A DNA stretch of 64,000 bases from the NCBI GenBank assembly GCA_014898415.1, contig RCTD01000005.1:2418001-2482000 (forward strand). Direction: 5' to 3'. The notes beneath the pieces were generated by a model. It did no database searches. It was not told where the DNA came from and saw only the letters and a list, made by a program, of their open reading frames with translations. Positions 48,887 to 59,435 of the stretch are shown piece after piece; the first letter of the stretch is position 1, and each line of letters opens with the position of its first letter. The position numbers and the translations under genes were made by a program. This stretch comes from Stromatinia cepivora. Taxonomy: Eukaryota > Ascomycota > Leotiomycetes > Helotiales > Sclerotiniaceae.

Positions 48887-49957
48887 TTTTAAAAGACTTT
48901 TGAAAATAATGTCTCTTTACTTTGTTCATTCTGAATGCATTTGAGCGCGCATTTTTGAGGATTTTATAACAGTCAATGGGTTACCCTATCAATTGTTCAT
49001 ACTTCATTATTTCTTCTGGTTCGAGGTTTGCATGATGATACTTCACCATACGCGATTTCCAAATGATGGACGTGGTTATTTGTTTTGTCGAGAGGTGGTA
49101 AAGGGAAGAAGTGATGGATCGATTGAAGGTAACTTGTTGGATTGGATTGTTGGCAGATTAATGTCTTTTTCTTGTAATAGATGGGGAAATATGGATTGGA
49201 GCCTTTGGAGTTCTTGGACTTACATTTCGAGAACTCCATACATACTAGGGATTTTTTGAGGGTTGCGATTACTGTTACTCTGCATATAGATATTACATTA
49301 TATGGCAACTTTGAGGCTGTCGAGTGGTTGATTGACTAAGGATGGATAGCTGGAGTATGAAAGAGGGATTGTGGGTGGAAGGCTGGGATGGAAGAAGATG
49401 GTTGCAAGATGGGTATTTGAGATGGGAGATACGGAAAATTGAAAGGGGGAGAAGATAGGATATGGATGATTTGGGGGATGGAGTAGGGATGGGGTGTTAT
49501 AGTGGTCAGTCAATCAGTCAGTCTTTCTTGTATAAATCAAAAAATCATAAACTTCAAAATTCAAATACAATTCAAATTCAAATTCACATATTCTTGGTCA
49601 AATTTAAATTCAATTTGTCCTTTCCAATGTATGATTATTGGTGTAAGATGTGAGGCGTGATGTAATGAGATAGATGGTTAGATAAATGATTAAAAAAATT
49701 CATCAAAAAGTATATTAATATACATTAATATGTGTTAATGGAGGCGAATATAGCGGATAAGATGATCGGATCAATTGACCAAAATAGGATTTCATATAGT
49801 ATGAGTGGTTGAGTAGATATTGGAAAGGAAGGAAGGTATATAAGGTGGTAAGATTGTAAGATGGTTATGTAAAGATGGGTGATTGGGTGGATGGATAGAT
49901 GGATAGGGGTTTAGGGGTTTAGGGGTTGGTTGGTTGAGGGGCTTAGGGTGTTGGTTT

Positions 49958-49972
49958 GGGGGGGGGGGGGGG
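49958..49972. repeat. poly-G tract
   Basis: Fifteen G followed by TGGGG. Confidence 0.95.
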
Positions 49973-49977
49973 TGGGG

Positions 49978-50030
49978 AGGAGGAAAGATGGAAGGGAGGA
50001 GAGGAGGAAAGATGGAAGGGAGGAGAGGAG
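49978..50030. repeat. 25-bp purine repeat, two copies here and one at about 50774
   Basis: aggaggaaagatggaaggga followed by ggagag occurs twice in tandem. A third copy 770 bases away (50774-50799) suggests duplication in this purine tract. Confidence 0.85.
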
Positions 50031-50130
50031 GAGATAGAGAGGAGAGGGTGGAATTTGTATAAATGTAAGTCTTAGATTGAGAGGGAAGAGGAATGGAGAA
50101 AGAGAAGTAGGATTATAATGTAATGTAATG

Positions 50131-50256
50131 GGATGGGATGGGATGTAATGGGATATAATGGGATGTAATGGGATGTAATGGGATGTAATGGGATGTAATG
50201 GGATGTAATGGGATGTAATGGGATGTAATGGGATGTAATGGGATGTAATGGGATGA
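50131..50256. repeat. GGATGTAATG decamer repeat
   Basis: Nine exact consecutive copies fill 50161-50250. Variant copies (ggatataatg, ggatgggatg) lie on the left. Confidence 0.95.
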
Positions 50257-53200
50257 GATATTTAGGAGTATGAATGATGGAATTGGGGGGGGTTAGAAGG
50301 GTTGGGGAAGGGGGGGAAGGGAGCGGGGGGTGATGGAGATGGTTCTTGTGAGTTTTGTGTGGTAATGTGTGTGATGATGAACTTATAATATATCCATAAT
50401 GGGTATTAGGTATATATAGATTATAGTTTTGATTTCTTTTGGTCGGTATTTTTATTTTTATCGGAGGCTGATCAATTGTTTGCTTGGTTGCTTGCTTGTT
50501 TGCTAGCTGTTTCTAATATGAGTTGTATAAGTCTAAGTTAAGCTAAGTTGTTAAATTGTTATAAAAGAAAGGGAGGATAAGAGAGTAAGAGGGTAGAAGG
50601 GGAAAAAGAAAGAGAGGGAAAGACTGGATGAGATATGCTGGTGAAACCTTGGTGATGTAATGTGTAGGTTTTTGGGAGGAAGATTTAGGCGGGGATGGGT
50701 GAGGATGGGTGAGGATGGGCATATGGATGGGGTTTTTTGTTTGTGAGAAACGAAGATGGTGGGGGGGATGGAGAGGAGGAAAGATGGAAGGGAGGAGAGA
50801 AGAAGAGGTGATGAAAGGAGCGGGAAAACGGTAAGAATAAGGGCATGAGGAAGTAATTAGGATGAAATATAAGAAAAAGGATAATGAAAAGATAAACGGG
50901 TTTAGATGGTAAAAAAATAATAATAATAAAAATAGTATACTATCTTCTTAATCTATTTTCGTAGATTCAGTATAGAACTTAATAATATCTATAGAAAAAA
51001 TATTAATAATTCTGGATACGATATTTTATTTTTATTTATAATTCTTGAGGTTACATACTAGATACTTTTTAAAGTAGTTCGCTAGTTCGCTTGTTTACTG
51101 GTTAAGTTTCGATTGGTGGTGAGTTTCTTCTATAAAAGGGTGGAAGTTGATGGGAAAGAAGATTGTACAGTATTGGTAATATTTGGTATTTGCTATCATC
51201 GTATAGGTTTGTGTTAAATCTGATTAGTGAGCTAGAGACTTGATAGGGTGGAGATCTGCTTTAATTGGTAGGAATCGTGGGCGGTTAGGGGTAAAGTGAA
51301 GAAGGTTGGGCGTGCGAGCGGGAGTGAGGATGAGATGGTGGTGATGGTGATAGTGATGTCAAATGGTAATGAGAGAAAAGAAGAACAGAAGAAATAAAAA
51401 AGGAGAATTATCATTGTTGATGGAGGTTTTGTGGTTGGTGGGTTTCGTTTGGTGTATGGGTAGGTGAATAGGTAAGCAACATCGATCCCGCGCTGTGAGT
51501 TAAGAGCTTTAGATATTGATGTAATATTCTCTTTAAGTAAAGGGGTCAACCATCGCACCGACATAACATCTTCTGGTAGAACTTTTGCTTTTTATATGGT
51601 GTGTGTTGTTTGGGAGAATGGAGTTTTATATGTAGAGGATGGGAATAAGAGAAGAAGAGAGGATTGAGAAAGGTAGGGGATAAAAACTGAAAGGGATAGG
51701 GGATTTATAGATAGAATAGAAAAAGGGGGGTAAAACATAAGCCAGATGAATATTTATGCTATATACTATATCTTTCTCCTTTATTCTTCCCCTTTATATT
51801 CTATTTTATATTCTTTATATTTTATAGATTGATTGATATTTTACTCAGATTATAGAATCCGGAGTTCGGATAGTATGATAATTTTATATAACACGGATGG
51901 AGAATGGAGAATAATCCCATCCGCTTATATCCCATTAACCCACTAATCTATTCTCTTAAACCTTTCTTGATTCATCATCTATGAAATCAGGTGCAGAATG
52001 TAAAGGATAAGAGGAATAACACGGATCTTTGTTTCCTGTCGTTTTTCCGTTGTAGGAAATTGGTAGAGAAGTGAAGTGAAAGGAGATTTTTGGGAGAAGT
52101 TGGTGGGAAGGAGGATGCATAGTCTGCTGCGAGATGGCTGGGATGGAGGTATGGGTTGAGTATTTGCGGAGGTGATTTGGTGATGGAAAGAGTAGAAGGG
52201 GGAGTATTGCTGTAGATTCGATGGTTTTTTGTTCTTTGTGTCGTATGTATATGTGTAGATTTGTTGATATTGTTAGGTATAGTTGCTGCTGTACGTGGAA
52301 CGATTATGGTAATCATATGAGGGTTAAATAGTTCTGAGGGAGATATCAGTTGAATGACTGTTGTGTGGGTAGTTCTGCTGAAGTTGCTCGTCACCTCCTT
52401 TTCTCTTTTTCCGAGTAGCTTAGCAATCAACAAACCATATATCAATCATTGAGCTTACGACGTGAATTATTGATCCACAAAGCCAAAAGATACCCATAAA
52501 CTTGTCTCCTTCCAAAAAGAAAGCTAGAAGCCATTCTACTTCTCTGTCTGGTACTTTTGGCGCCCAAGAGAGTGTGGCCATTATTGTTATGCGAAGACCA
52601 GACGAAAATGGACCATAAATTGGATTTCATGTGATGTAATATTGCGCGATTTTGGAGAGTATAGTCCTTTGACTTTTGATTGTTGGTAGCTTCAGATGAG
52701 GATAGAAAATAGTGTTTTCAACGCAATTGGGTCTTGTGAATTTCGGTAGTAAGGATGAACAGCTCATAAGTCTTTGCTTGTGGTTGTCGTTGCTGAGAAT
52801 GATTTTTATTGCCTATATGCGCTATGTAATTGTCGATTTTGGATTTTGCTAAAGACTTTGGATGGATACCATAGGGTTAGTTATGAAGAAACGAATAATG
52901 CTTCAGTACATTCGAGTGTAGCACAGCCCACCATGATTCATCCGGGATGACTCTTTCTCGAGGTTTATCTTGTAATAAGAATGGAGATGAAATTATATCT
53001 CTAGAGCTTCAGAGATGTGTTTTTAATATAGATTTATTGATTTGAGTTCTCATTGGTGTCACATGTAATTACTAATGAACTTCGATTGGTGGCCAATGGG
53101 TAGAAGATTTAAGATTATGTATGAATTCCTATAGCAGCAGGGCATGCAATTGGCTAATTTCGCATGCATCCCCGCTGCAATACCACCTAGAAATATGAGG

Positions 53201-53315
53201 CAGCTGAACACACCTTTATGGTCGTGTACTGATCTTACATCTTACATCTTACAACATATATTCACTAACGCCTCGTTTCTATGATTTCTACGGAAGCACA
53301 ATTTGATTATCCATA

Positions 53316-56300
53316 ATGCATCTTTTGGAATGTAATGACACAGGTCCTTTTGGCTTGATCAGGAATTTTGCTGGCAGCGACATTCCTAAATATGCTATTC
53401 TTTCGCACACATGGGGAGCAGATAAGGACGAGGTCACCTTCCAAGATATCATGAATAGCAAGGGACGGGACAAGTCTGGTTATAGAAAGCTCGAGTTTTG
53501 TGGAGAACAAGCTAAGCGCGATGGCTTACGATACTTTTGGGTAGATACTTGTTGTATTGACAAGTCGAGCAGTGCTGAACTTCAAGAGTCAATCAACTCT
53601 ATGTTCCGCTGGTATCAGAACGCAGCCAAATGCTATGTATACTTGCCAGATGTTTCCACAAACAATTACGATCAGACCAATTTCTCCCCATGGCAACTGG
53701 CCTTCCGCAAAAGTCTTTGGTTTACCCGTGGTTGGACACTTCAAGAGCTTATTGCTCCACGATCGGTTGAATTCTTTTGCTCGAGCGGCAAACTTCTCGG
53801 TGACAAGAAGTCATTGCAACAACAACTTTATGAAATCACAGGAATTGAGACATCGGCTCTCCGAGGACAGGATTTGTCTGAATTTAGCGTTGACCAGCGA
53901 ATGTCTTGGGCAAGAAATCGCGAGACCAAGCGTGAAGAGGATAAAGCTTATTCCTTACTGGGAATTTTTGACGTCTACATGCCACTCATCTATGCTGAAG
54001 GAGCAAGCAATGCATTTAGGAGGCTCCAAGAGGAAATTCAAAAACAAGCAAGAAAACATTCGCTTGATGATTTATCGACTTTTTCTACGGCTGCTTTTAA
54101 CCCTAATAAACGATCAAAGCCCTCACATGATCAGTCTTCCATTCACCACCTCTCTCGGCCTCGGTATTCTAACCCCCCCAAAAGAATTGTCTCTTCAGGA
54201 CATCCTACACAGAGCATTGATGCTACCACTAAACAGTCAATTATATGCCAGCTCTACTTCACCAAAATCGACAAGCGTCTAACAAGCTTGACAGCTGCCC
54301 AAGGAAAAACTTGCCGCTGGTTCCTCACAAAATCCGAGTATATAGCCTGGAATGACGTATCAAAACAAGAAGAACATGGCGGTTTTCTTTGGATCAAGGG
54401 TAACCCGGGGACCGGAAAGTCAACTCTAATGAAACTTCTCTTCGAGGAGGCTAAGCTCAATGCGAAAGGCAATCCCTCACGAATAACATTATCATTTTTC
54501 TTTCTCGCACGGGGAACGGTTGAGGAAAGAACAACCACTGGTCTATATCGGTCTCTGTTGCACCAGCTTTTTGAGAAGGTGACAGAGTTGAGGTGTAGCT
54601 TGGATTGGATGACAGCCGATGGTGCAAGAGGCATCGAACGAAATGGGTGGAATCAGGAAGCGTTGAAGCAAACCTTGAAGTATGCTGTGCCGAAACTCGG
54701 AAGTCGGTCGTTGATAATATTTGTTGATGCGCTAGATGAATGCGACCAGGATCAAGCAAGAGAGATGGTTTGCTTTTTTGAGGATCTATGCGAGCTTGCA
54801 GAAAACTCGCGAGTTATTTTGCAAATATGTTTTTCTAGTCGACATTATCCGACTATATTTATCCAGAAGGGGTTAGAATTAACCTTGGAAGATGAAGACG
54901 GGCATGCGGAGGATATCAAACACTATATTAAGTCAAAACTAAGGCTAGGCAAGTCCCAGCAAGCCGAGGCACTTCGGTCAGAAATACTCGAGAAATCTTC
55001 TGGTATTTTCCTCTGGGTTGTTTTGGTCCTCGATATTCTAAATTCGGAGTATCCCACTAGCTCTATTTCCACCAAGAAAATCCGTGAGCGCCTTCGCGAA
55101 ATTCCACCGGGGCTGACTGACTTGTTTGAGATGATTCTCAAGAGGGATGGAGAGAACCTCGAAAAACTGCAACTTTGTCTCAAATTAATCCTCTTTGCGA
55201 CTCGTCCTCTCAAGCCACAGGAGCTCTATTTTGCAATTCAACTTCGTCTAGATGAAAATTGCACGGGTTACTGGGATCCGGAAGATGAAGATTTGGACCA
55301 AATGAAATTATTCGTGAGGAGTTCCTCCAAAGGTTTGGCCGAAGTCACGCGAAACAAGTCTTCGGACGTTCAATTTATTCACGAATCTGTTAGAGACTTT
55401 TTGTTAGTTAAATACGAAGCCCAATGGTCTGGGGTTTCCGGAAACTTTGTCGGCCATGGGCATGAGCTTTTGAGAAATTGTTGTTTGGCTCAGCTGTGCG
55501 CTTCGATGAAACAAGAAGTCATATCAGCCTTCAACTTAAGGACACCAGAGTTCTGGGAATTTCGCAACGTGAAATATCCATTTGTAGATACGCTACACCC
55601 TAATATAACTATCCAGCCATCGGAACGTTCCAACGAAACACAGTTACGATTGCAAGTGGAAATTAGATTGAAGTTTCCATTTCTCGATTATTCGGTCACG
55701 AATGTTCTTTGCCATTCCAGCCTTGCTCAACAAAATGAGATGGAGCAGGGAGACTTTCTAGCAAATTTTCCCCTTCGCCTATGGGTATTTATTAATAATT
55801 ATCTCGAAAAACACGAAGTTCGGCGATACACGGATTCAGTAACCATTCCTTATCTCCTCGCAGAAAGGAACTTAGCCAGCCTTCTTCGAATATATCCTCA
55901 GGAAGAGTCTTGCTTTGAAGTCACAAAGGAGCGCTATGGGCCGTTGATTCTTGCCACTCTGGCTACTCGAAGCCATGAAGCTGTTCAGGCGCTCCTTGAC
56001 ATTGAAGCCAAAGCCTACCCCATGACTTCCCTCGTTCACGACTTGTGCAAACAGTATCACCAAAAAGCCAACAGAAAAACAAATATTGAGCATGGTTTCA
56101 CATATTCGCGGGATCGAGGCGTTCTCTCATATCTTTCAAAGTACGGACAGGAGATACCACTTATAATATTTCTAATCGGCTGTCAGCTCAAAGGCCGTAG
56201 TCTGGACGAGCATATTGGTGATGGCGAAACTCTGCTAACTAACGCTGCTGCAAGTGGGAACGATATTGTAGCCAAGTTTTTATTAGAGAGTGGTGCTGAT

Positions 56301-56828
56301 GTTAACCACAAGAACCAGAATGGCCAGACACCCTTGTGGATAGCTGTTTTGTATGGAAGGGAGGAAATAGTCAAGTTGCTATTGGAGAATGGTGCTGATA
56401 TTAATTGTACAAATAATGTCAACGACACACCCTTGCTGAAAGCTGCTTCGCGTGTATATTTGGAAATAGTCAAGTTGTTATTGAAGAATGGTGCTGACGT
56501 TAACCATACGAACCAGAATAACGAGACACCCTTGTGCGCAGCTGTTTGTTATGGAAGGGAGGAAACAGTCAAGTTGCTATTGGAGAATGGTGCTGATATT
56601 GAATGGGAAAACGGAGATGGTTGTACACCACTACTATCCGCCATTCTTGAAGGATATGGGCACATGCCTACTGTGAAGATATTACTGGACCATGGTGCTA
56701 ATATCAACTTCAAAAACAAAAGGGGTGATACGCCATTATCCTGCGCCATTGCTAAGGGATACAGGACTATAGTTGGTCTATTGAAGGCGAGGGGCGCTAA
56801 AACTGACTCACTTAATATTGACCGCTGA
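53316..56828 (+). CDS. HET-NACHT-ankyrin NLR-type receptor
   Basis: Single uninterrupted ORF of 1170 codons. Residues about 25-240 are a HET domain: YAILSHTWG at 26-34, then RYFWVDTCCIDKS, WFTRGWTLQELIAP and EDKAYSLLGIF. HET domains trigger cell death in vegetative incompatibility. A linker with the conserved FTKIDKRLTSLTAAQGKTC leads to a NACHT ATPase, with Walker A GNPGTGKST at 362-370 and Walker B FVDALDEC at 469-476. A helical middle with QFIHESVRDFLL is usual for these proteins. Six ankyrin repeats close the chain (about 969-1168). This is the tripartite death-effector / nucleotide-binding / ligand-sensing layout of fungal NLRs, involved in non-self recognition. The gene is isolated by long spacers on both sides and appears intact. 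Confidence 0.95.
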   Translation: MHLLECNDTGPFGLIRNFAGSDIPKYAILSHTWGADKDEVTFQDIMNSKGRDKSGYRKLEFCGEQAKRDGLRYFWVDTCCIDKSSSAELQESINSMFRWYQNAAKCYVYLPDVSTNNYDQTNFSPWQLAFRKSLWFTRGWTLQELIAPRSVEFFCSSGKLLGDKKSLQQQLYEITGIETSALRGQDLSEFSVDQRMSWARNRETKREEDKAYSLLGIFDVYMPLIYAEGASNAFRRLQEEIQKQARKHSLDDLSTFSTAAFNPNKRSKPSHDQSSIHHLSRPRYSNPPKRIVSSGHPTQSIDATTKQSIICQLYFTKIDKRLTSLTAAQGKTCRWFLTKSEYIAWNDVSKQEEHGGFLWIKGNPGTGKSTLMKLLFEEAKLNAKGNPSRITLSFFFLARGTVEERTTTGLYRSLLHQLFEKVTELRCSLDWMTADGARGIERNGWNQEALKQTLKYAVPKLGSRSLIIFVDALDECDQDQAREMVCFFEDLCELAENSRVILQICFSSRHYPTIFIQKGLELTLEDEDGHAEDIKHYIKSKLRLGKSQQAEALRSEILEKSSGIFLWVVLVLDILNSEYPTSSISTKKIRERLREIPPGLTDLFEMILKRDGENLEKLQLCLKLILFATRPLKPQELYFAIQLRLDENCTGYWDPEDEDLDQMKLFVRSSSKGLAEVTRNKSSDVQFIHESVRDFLLVKYEAQWSGVSGNFVGHGHELLRNCCLAQLCASMKQEVISAFNLRTPEFWEFRNVKYPFVDTLHPNITIQPSERSNETQLRLQVEIRLKFPFLDYSVTNVLCHSSLAQQNEMEQGDFLANFPLRLWVFINNYLEKHEVRRYTDSVTIPYLLAERNLASLLRIYPQEESCFEVTKERYGPLILATLATRSHEAVQALLDIEAKAYPMTSLVHDLCKQYHQKANRKTNIEHGFTYSRDRGVLSYLSKYGQEIPLIIFLIGCQLKGRSLDEHIGDGETLLTNAAASGNDIVAKFLLESGADVNHKNQNGQTPLWIAVLYGREEIVKLLLENGADINCTNNVNDTPLLKAASRVYLEIVKLLLKNGADVNHTNQNNETPLCAAVCYGREETVKLLLENGADIEWENGDGCTPLLSAILEGYGHMPTVKILLDHGANINFKNKRGDTPLSCAIAKGYRTIVGLLKARGAKTDSLNIDR
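56220..56814 (+). repeat. six in-frame ankyrin repeats, high internal identity
   Basis: 99-bp periodic units start at 56220, 56319, 56418, 56517 and 56616; the fifth is 105 bp. Repeats 2 and 4 share an identical 34-base stretch covering the VKLLLENGADI helix and about 80% of all positions. This points to recent duplication or conversion. Confidence 0.85.
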
Positions 56829-58439
56829 GCGCTCTGATAAAAAAGGCAAGTTTCCTTCCAAACGATCAGAGAGGACATAGGGCTAACTGAAGCACCGCAA
56901 AGGACAAGATTTGAGAACACACAATCTTAGTGATTTCTCTTTCTATTACTTCGAAAATGGCGACCACGGTACATACTGGACAAAAATCTCCATCATCAAC
57001 CAAGGGTATGTGCACTTGAAAATCTCCTTATCAGAAAATGACAAAAATCACTAATATAAGTATTCTACAAGGGGGTTAGTTGATGGGAGTGATGAGACCT
57101 TGTGTACTTCGGATATTTCAGAAGCTGGGAAATCATGAAATAAAACCTGTGGTTGAATTTTGGACATTTTGATATGATCCTAAATGAAACGACGATATCC
57201 TGTTTGAGCCCCCGAACTTGGGTTTGAGTATTGAAGTTTCAACTTCATCTCCAGGCACTCCCGGTCGCCATCGTTGTAATCAAAAGTTGCAGTCCATCCG
57301 AGAAAAATTAGCTTCTGACGACGGAAGCGAGAATTTGTGAGGGAAAGAGAAAATAAATACCAGGGCTTTATGATCCCACGGACTTTCGGGTCCGATTCAT
57401 CGAAGCGCCTACTGTGAAGAAGTTCTCTGACCAAGTAATCAAAAAGGGGTTTTCCTTCAAATGCAGATAAGAGTTGTTTCTATACATACTACTATAAGAA
57501 CATAGTTTGGGAGAAGTTGCCGAGTTTGAGGGTTTCTCCTACTGTGGTTGAAGTGGGTTGACGAGGGATGGCCGGATGACTTGCTCCGAACCAAAGTACA
57601 TCTTTACAGATTCTTGAATTATGAATCCGCAATTGTTGCTACATATTCATAAACAGAGTCCTCGACCTAGTGATTAGTTGGAATGTACTTCGTGAAGATC
57701 ATAAGTAGGAATAGAGAAGCGGAATTTCAGCAATTGAGTAAAACCACAGTCTGGATAAAAGGTAGCCGCACGAGAATGGCCCCGCACTTTCCCCTCCTAT
57801 GTAGATAATACTATGAGACAACTTTTATTTAGCATTTCTTGTTGGGCGATACACTTGCATCATGTACAACTCGAGGCGCATGACAGAATGTAGGGAGTTC
57901 AAGCTTAGCCTGACATTCGACTTAAAAACAATTATACTCTCATTACATTAAACATCACCTTTCCAGTAGGAACCACGCCGAGGTAACGACAACAGCATCT
58001 AACAAGTTTTGTTAGTTTGTCGATGGTGAAGGAATTTTGCGCTGTTACCCTGTATCAATTGCTTTCCATCCCGCTGAGATCTATAAACAATAAGAACGAA
58101 TTTCTTTAATGAACCACTAGAGAGGCATGGAAAAGAGTATCGGTATTTCAAAGAACTGTCTTCCTACTTAGTCCTAGTATTAGGTGATAATTTTTATGTA
58201 GTAGTTTGGATAAGTCTAATGTAGATTATGCTACGCTACTAATGATAGTTGAGCGAAGCGGATGTATATTAAGTACCGAGTACCTCAAAGAGATTGTGGG
58301 AGAAAGAAGAAGCGACTTTGGATATAGCTAGAGAGAAGGGAGCAAAGACCGAGGTATGGCATACGTGATATAAATACCTAAGCCAATTGCGAAACTGAGT
58401 AGATGGATACTTCAATACCATTTGTCCCATCCTTCGAAA
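56829..58439. other. spacer downstream of the NLR
   Basis: No supported gene. ATG 56957 opens a 16-codon frame (MATTVHTGQKSPSSTK) ending in a GTATGT donor, with CACTAAT and an AAG acceptor about 65 nt on. The following exon stops at once, so it may be an orphaned first exon. Confidence 0.4.
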
Positions 58440-59435
58440 TTACTTCACCTCCACGATTACATGCCCCACCCCAATGACCTGTCTCTTCATCTCAGATCTA
58501 TCACAATCAGCGCCCAAATAAATTTTTGAGATGCTTTTCGCCGCCTTCATCACGGGGAAGATTGCCACAATCACAAGGATAATGCACCAGATGCCCCAGA
58601 TATTTTTCTTTTCCTCCAGGATCTCCATCAGACTCTTTAAGCCAATCAATCGAACTCCCTGGATTCAAAGATATGCCATTCTCGCAACTTTGATTTTTTG
58701 TTCAGGTACGTGATGTAGTATTAAGTCTTAATTTTCAAAAGGGAGGTTGTATAACGATATGGGAGGACCTTCAAAAGCGAAGACTCGGAATAATAATTCG
58801 ATGGCCTTCGAGATGGATCCAACACTTGGCCAATCTTTTCATCATTTAAAGACTTTGTGTCATTGGGAAAAGGCTCGACCTGAGAGTATGATAGTTCCCC
58901 ATTAGAGTCTGCCCAAAATAGCATTATATGCCGTGTAGAGAGGGAGTAAGAACTTTTTCCTCCATAGTGCGCCTATGATATACAGCTCTCGCGCTCCAGT
59001 TTTAGCTCTTCTTGTAATTGAAAGAACGCAACTCTCAAATCTTGACTAAGGATAATCTCTGTCTCGCAAAGGGTAAAGCTTGGTGACGGCGTATCCCACG
59101 CCGGTAAGTGAAAAGGTGTAATATCTTCCTCTTGTCACGCGGAATAACTTTGAGGAAACAAGGAAGAGGACATTTAAACGATCTTTATATCTAACAATGC
59201 GATGTGAAGGATCCCGCATGCTAACTTTAGGGACGTAGAAACTCTGTAAGTTGATCGAAAAACATGTCGCCAGTAGAATGCGAAGCCCGCAATCACCCGA
59301 GCGATGAATGTAATTGTGCGAATATGTGGAGGTGTCAAGGGGAGACGCCAAATACACCTTTAGAAAATTTGATAAATCAGGCGGTGATGGTGGTGCCAAT
59401 GTGAATGGAGTAAAATCAGCAATTGGGTGGTTCAT
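58440..59435 (-). pseudogene. possible decayed membrane-protein gene
   Basis: Three minus-strand frames lie in line. 59435-59046 (MNHPIADFTPFTLAPPSP...) has a tail FSLTGVGYAV. A charged stretch (LRVAFFQLQEELKLERE) follows in a different frame at about 59040-58990. Frame 58924-58721 comes next, and 58649-58440 carries a membrane segment (IWGIWCIILVIVAIFPV). Splicing by consensus sites did not join them cleanly. They could be one broken gene, a gene with unusual introns, or chance frames. Confidence 0.25.

Larger units (their letters stand above)
48887..53315. other. purine-rich, repeat-laden spacer
   Basis: 4.4 kb with a marked G/A bias on the + strand from about 49800 to 50900, and several microsatellites (listed). 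51700-51960 is AT-rich. Minus-strand frames at 51232-51564 and 51987-52445 are complementary to purine-rich DNA (Ser/Pro/Thr/Leu runs) and lack features. The right end is the NLR promoter. Confidence 0.6.

Noticed and set aside
49906..49931. GGGGTTTA repeats resembling telomere DNA
   Set aside because: Only two to three imperfect units inside a G-rich spacer; not TTAGGG arrays, no evidence of an interstitial telomere.
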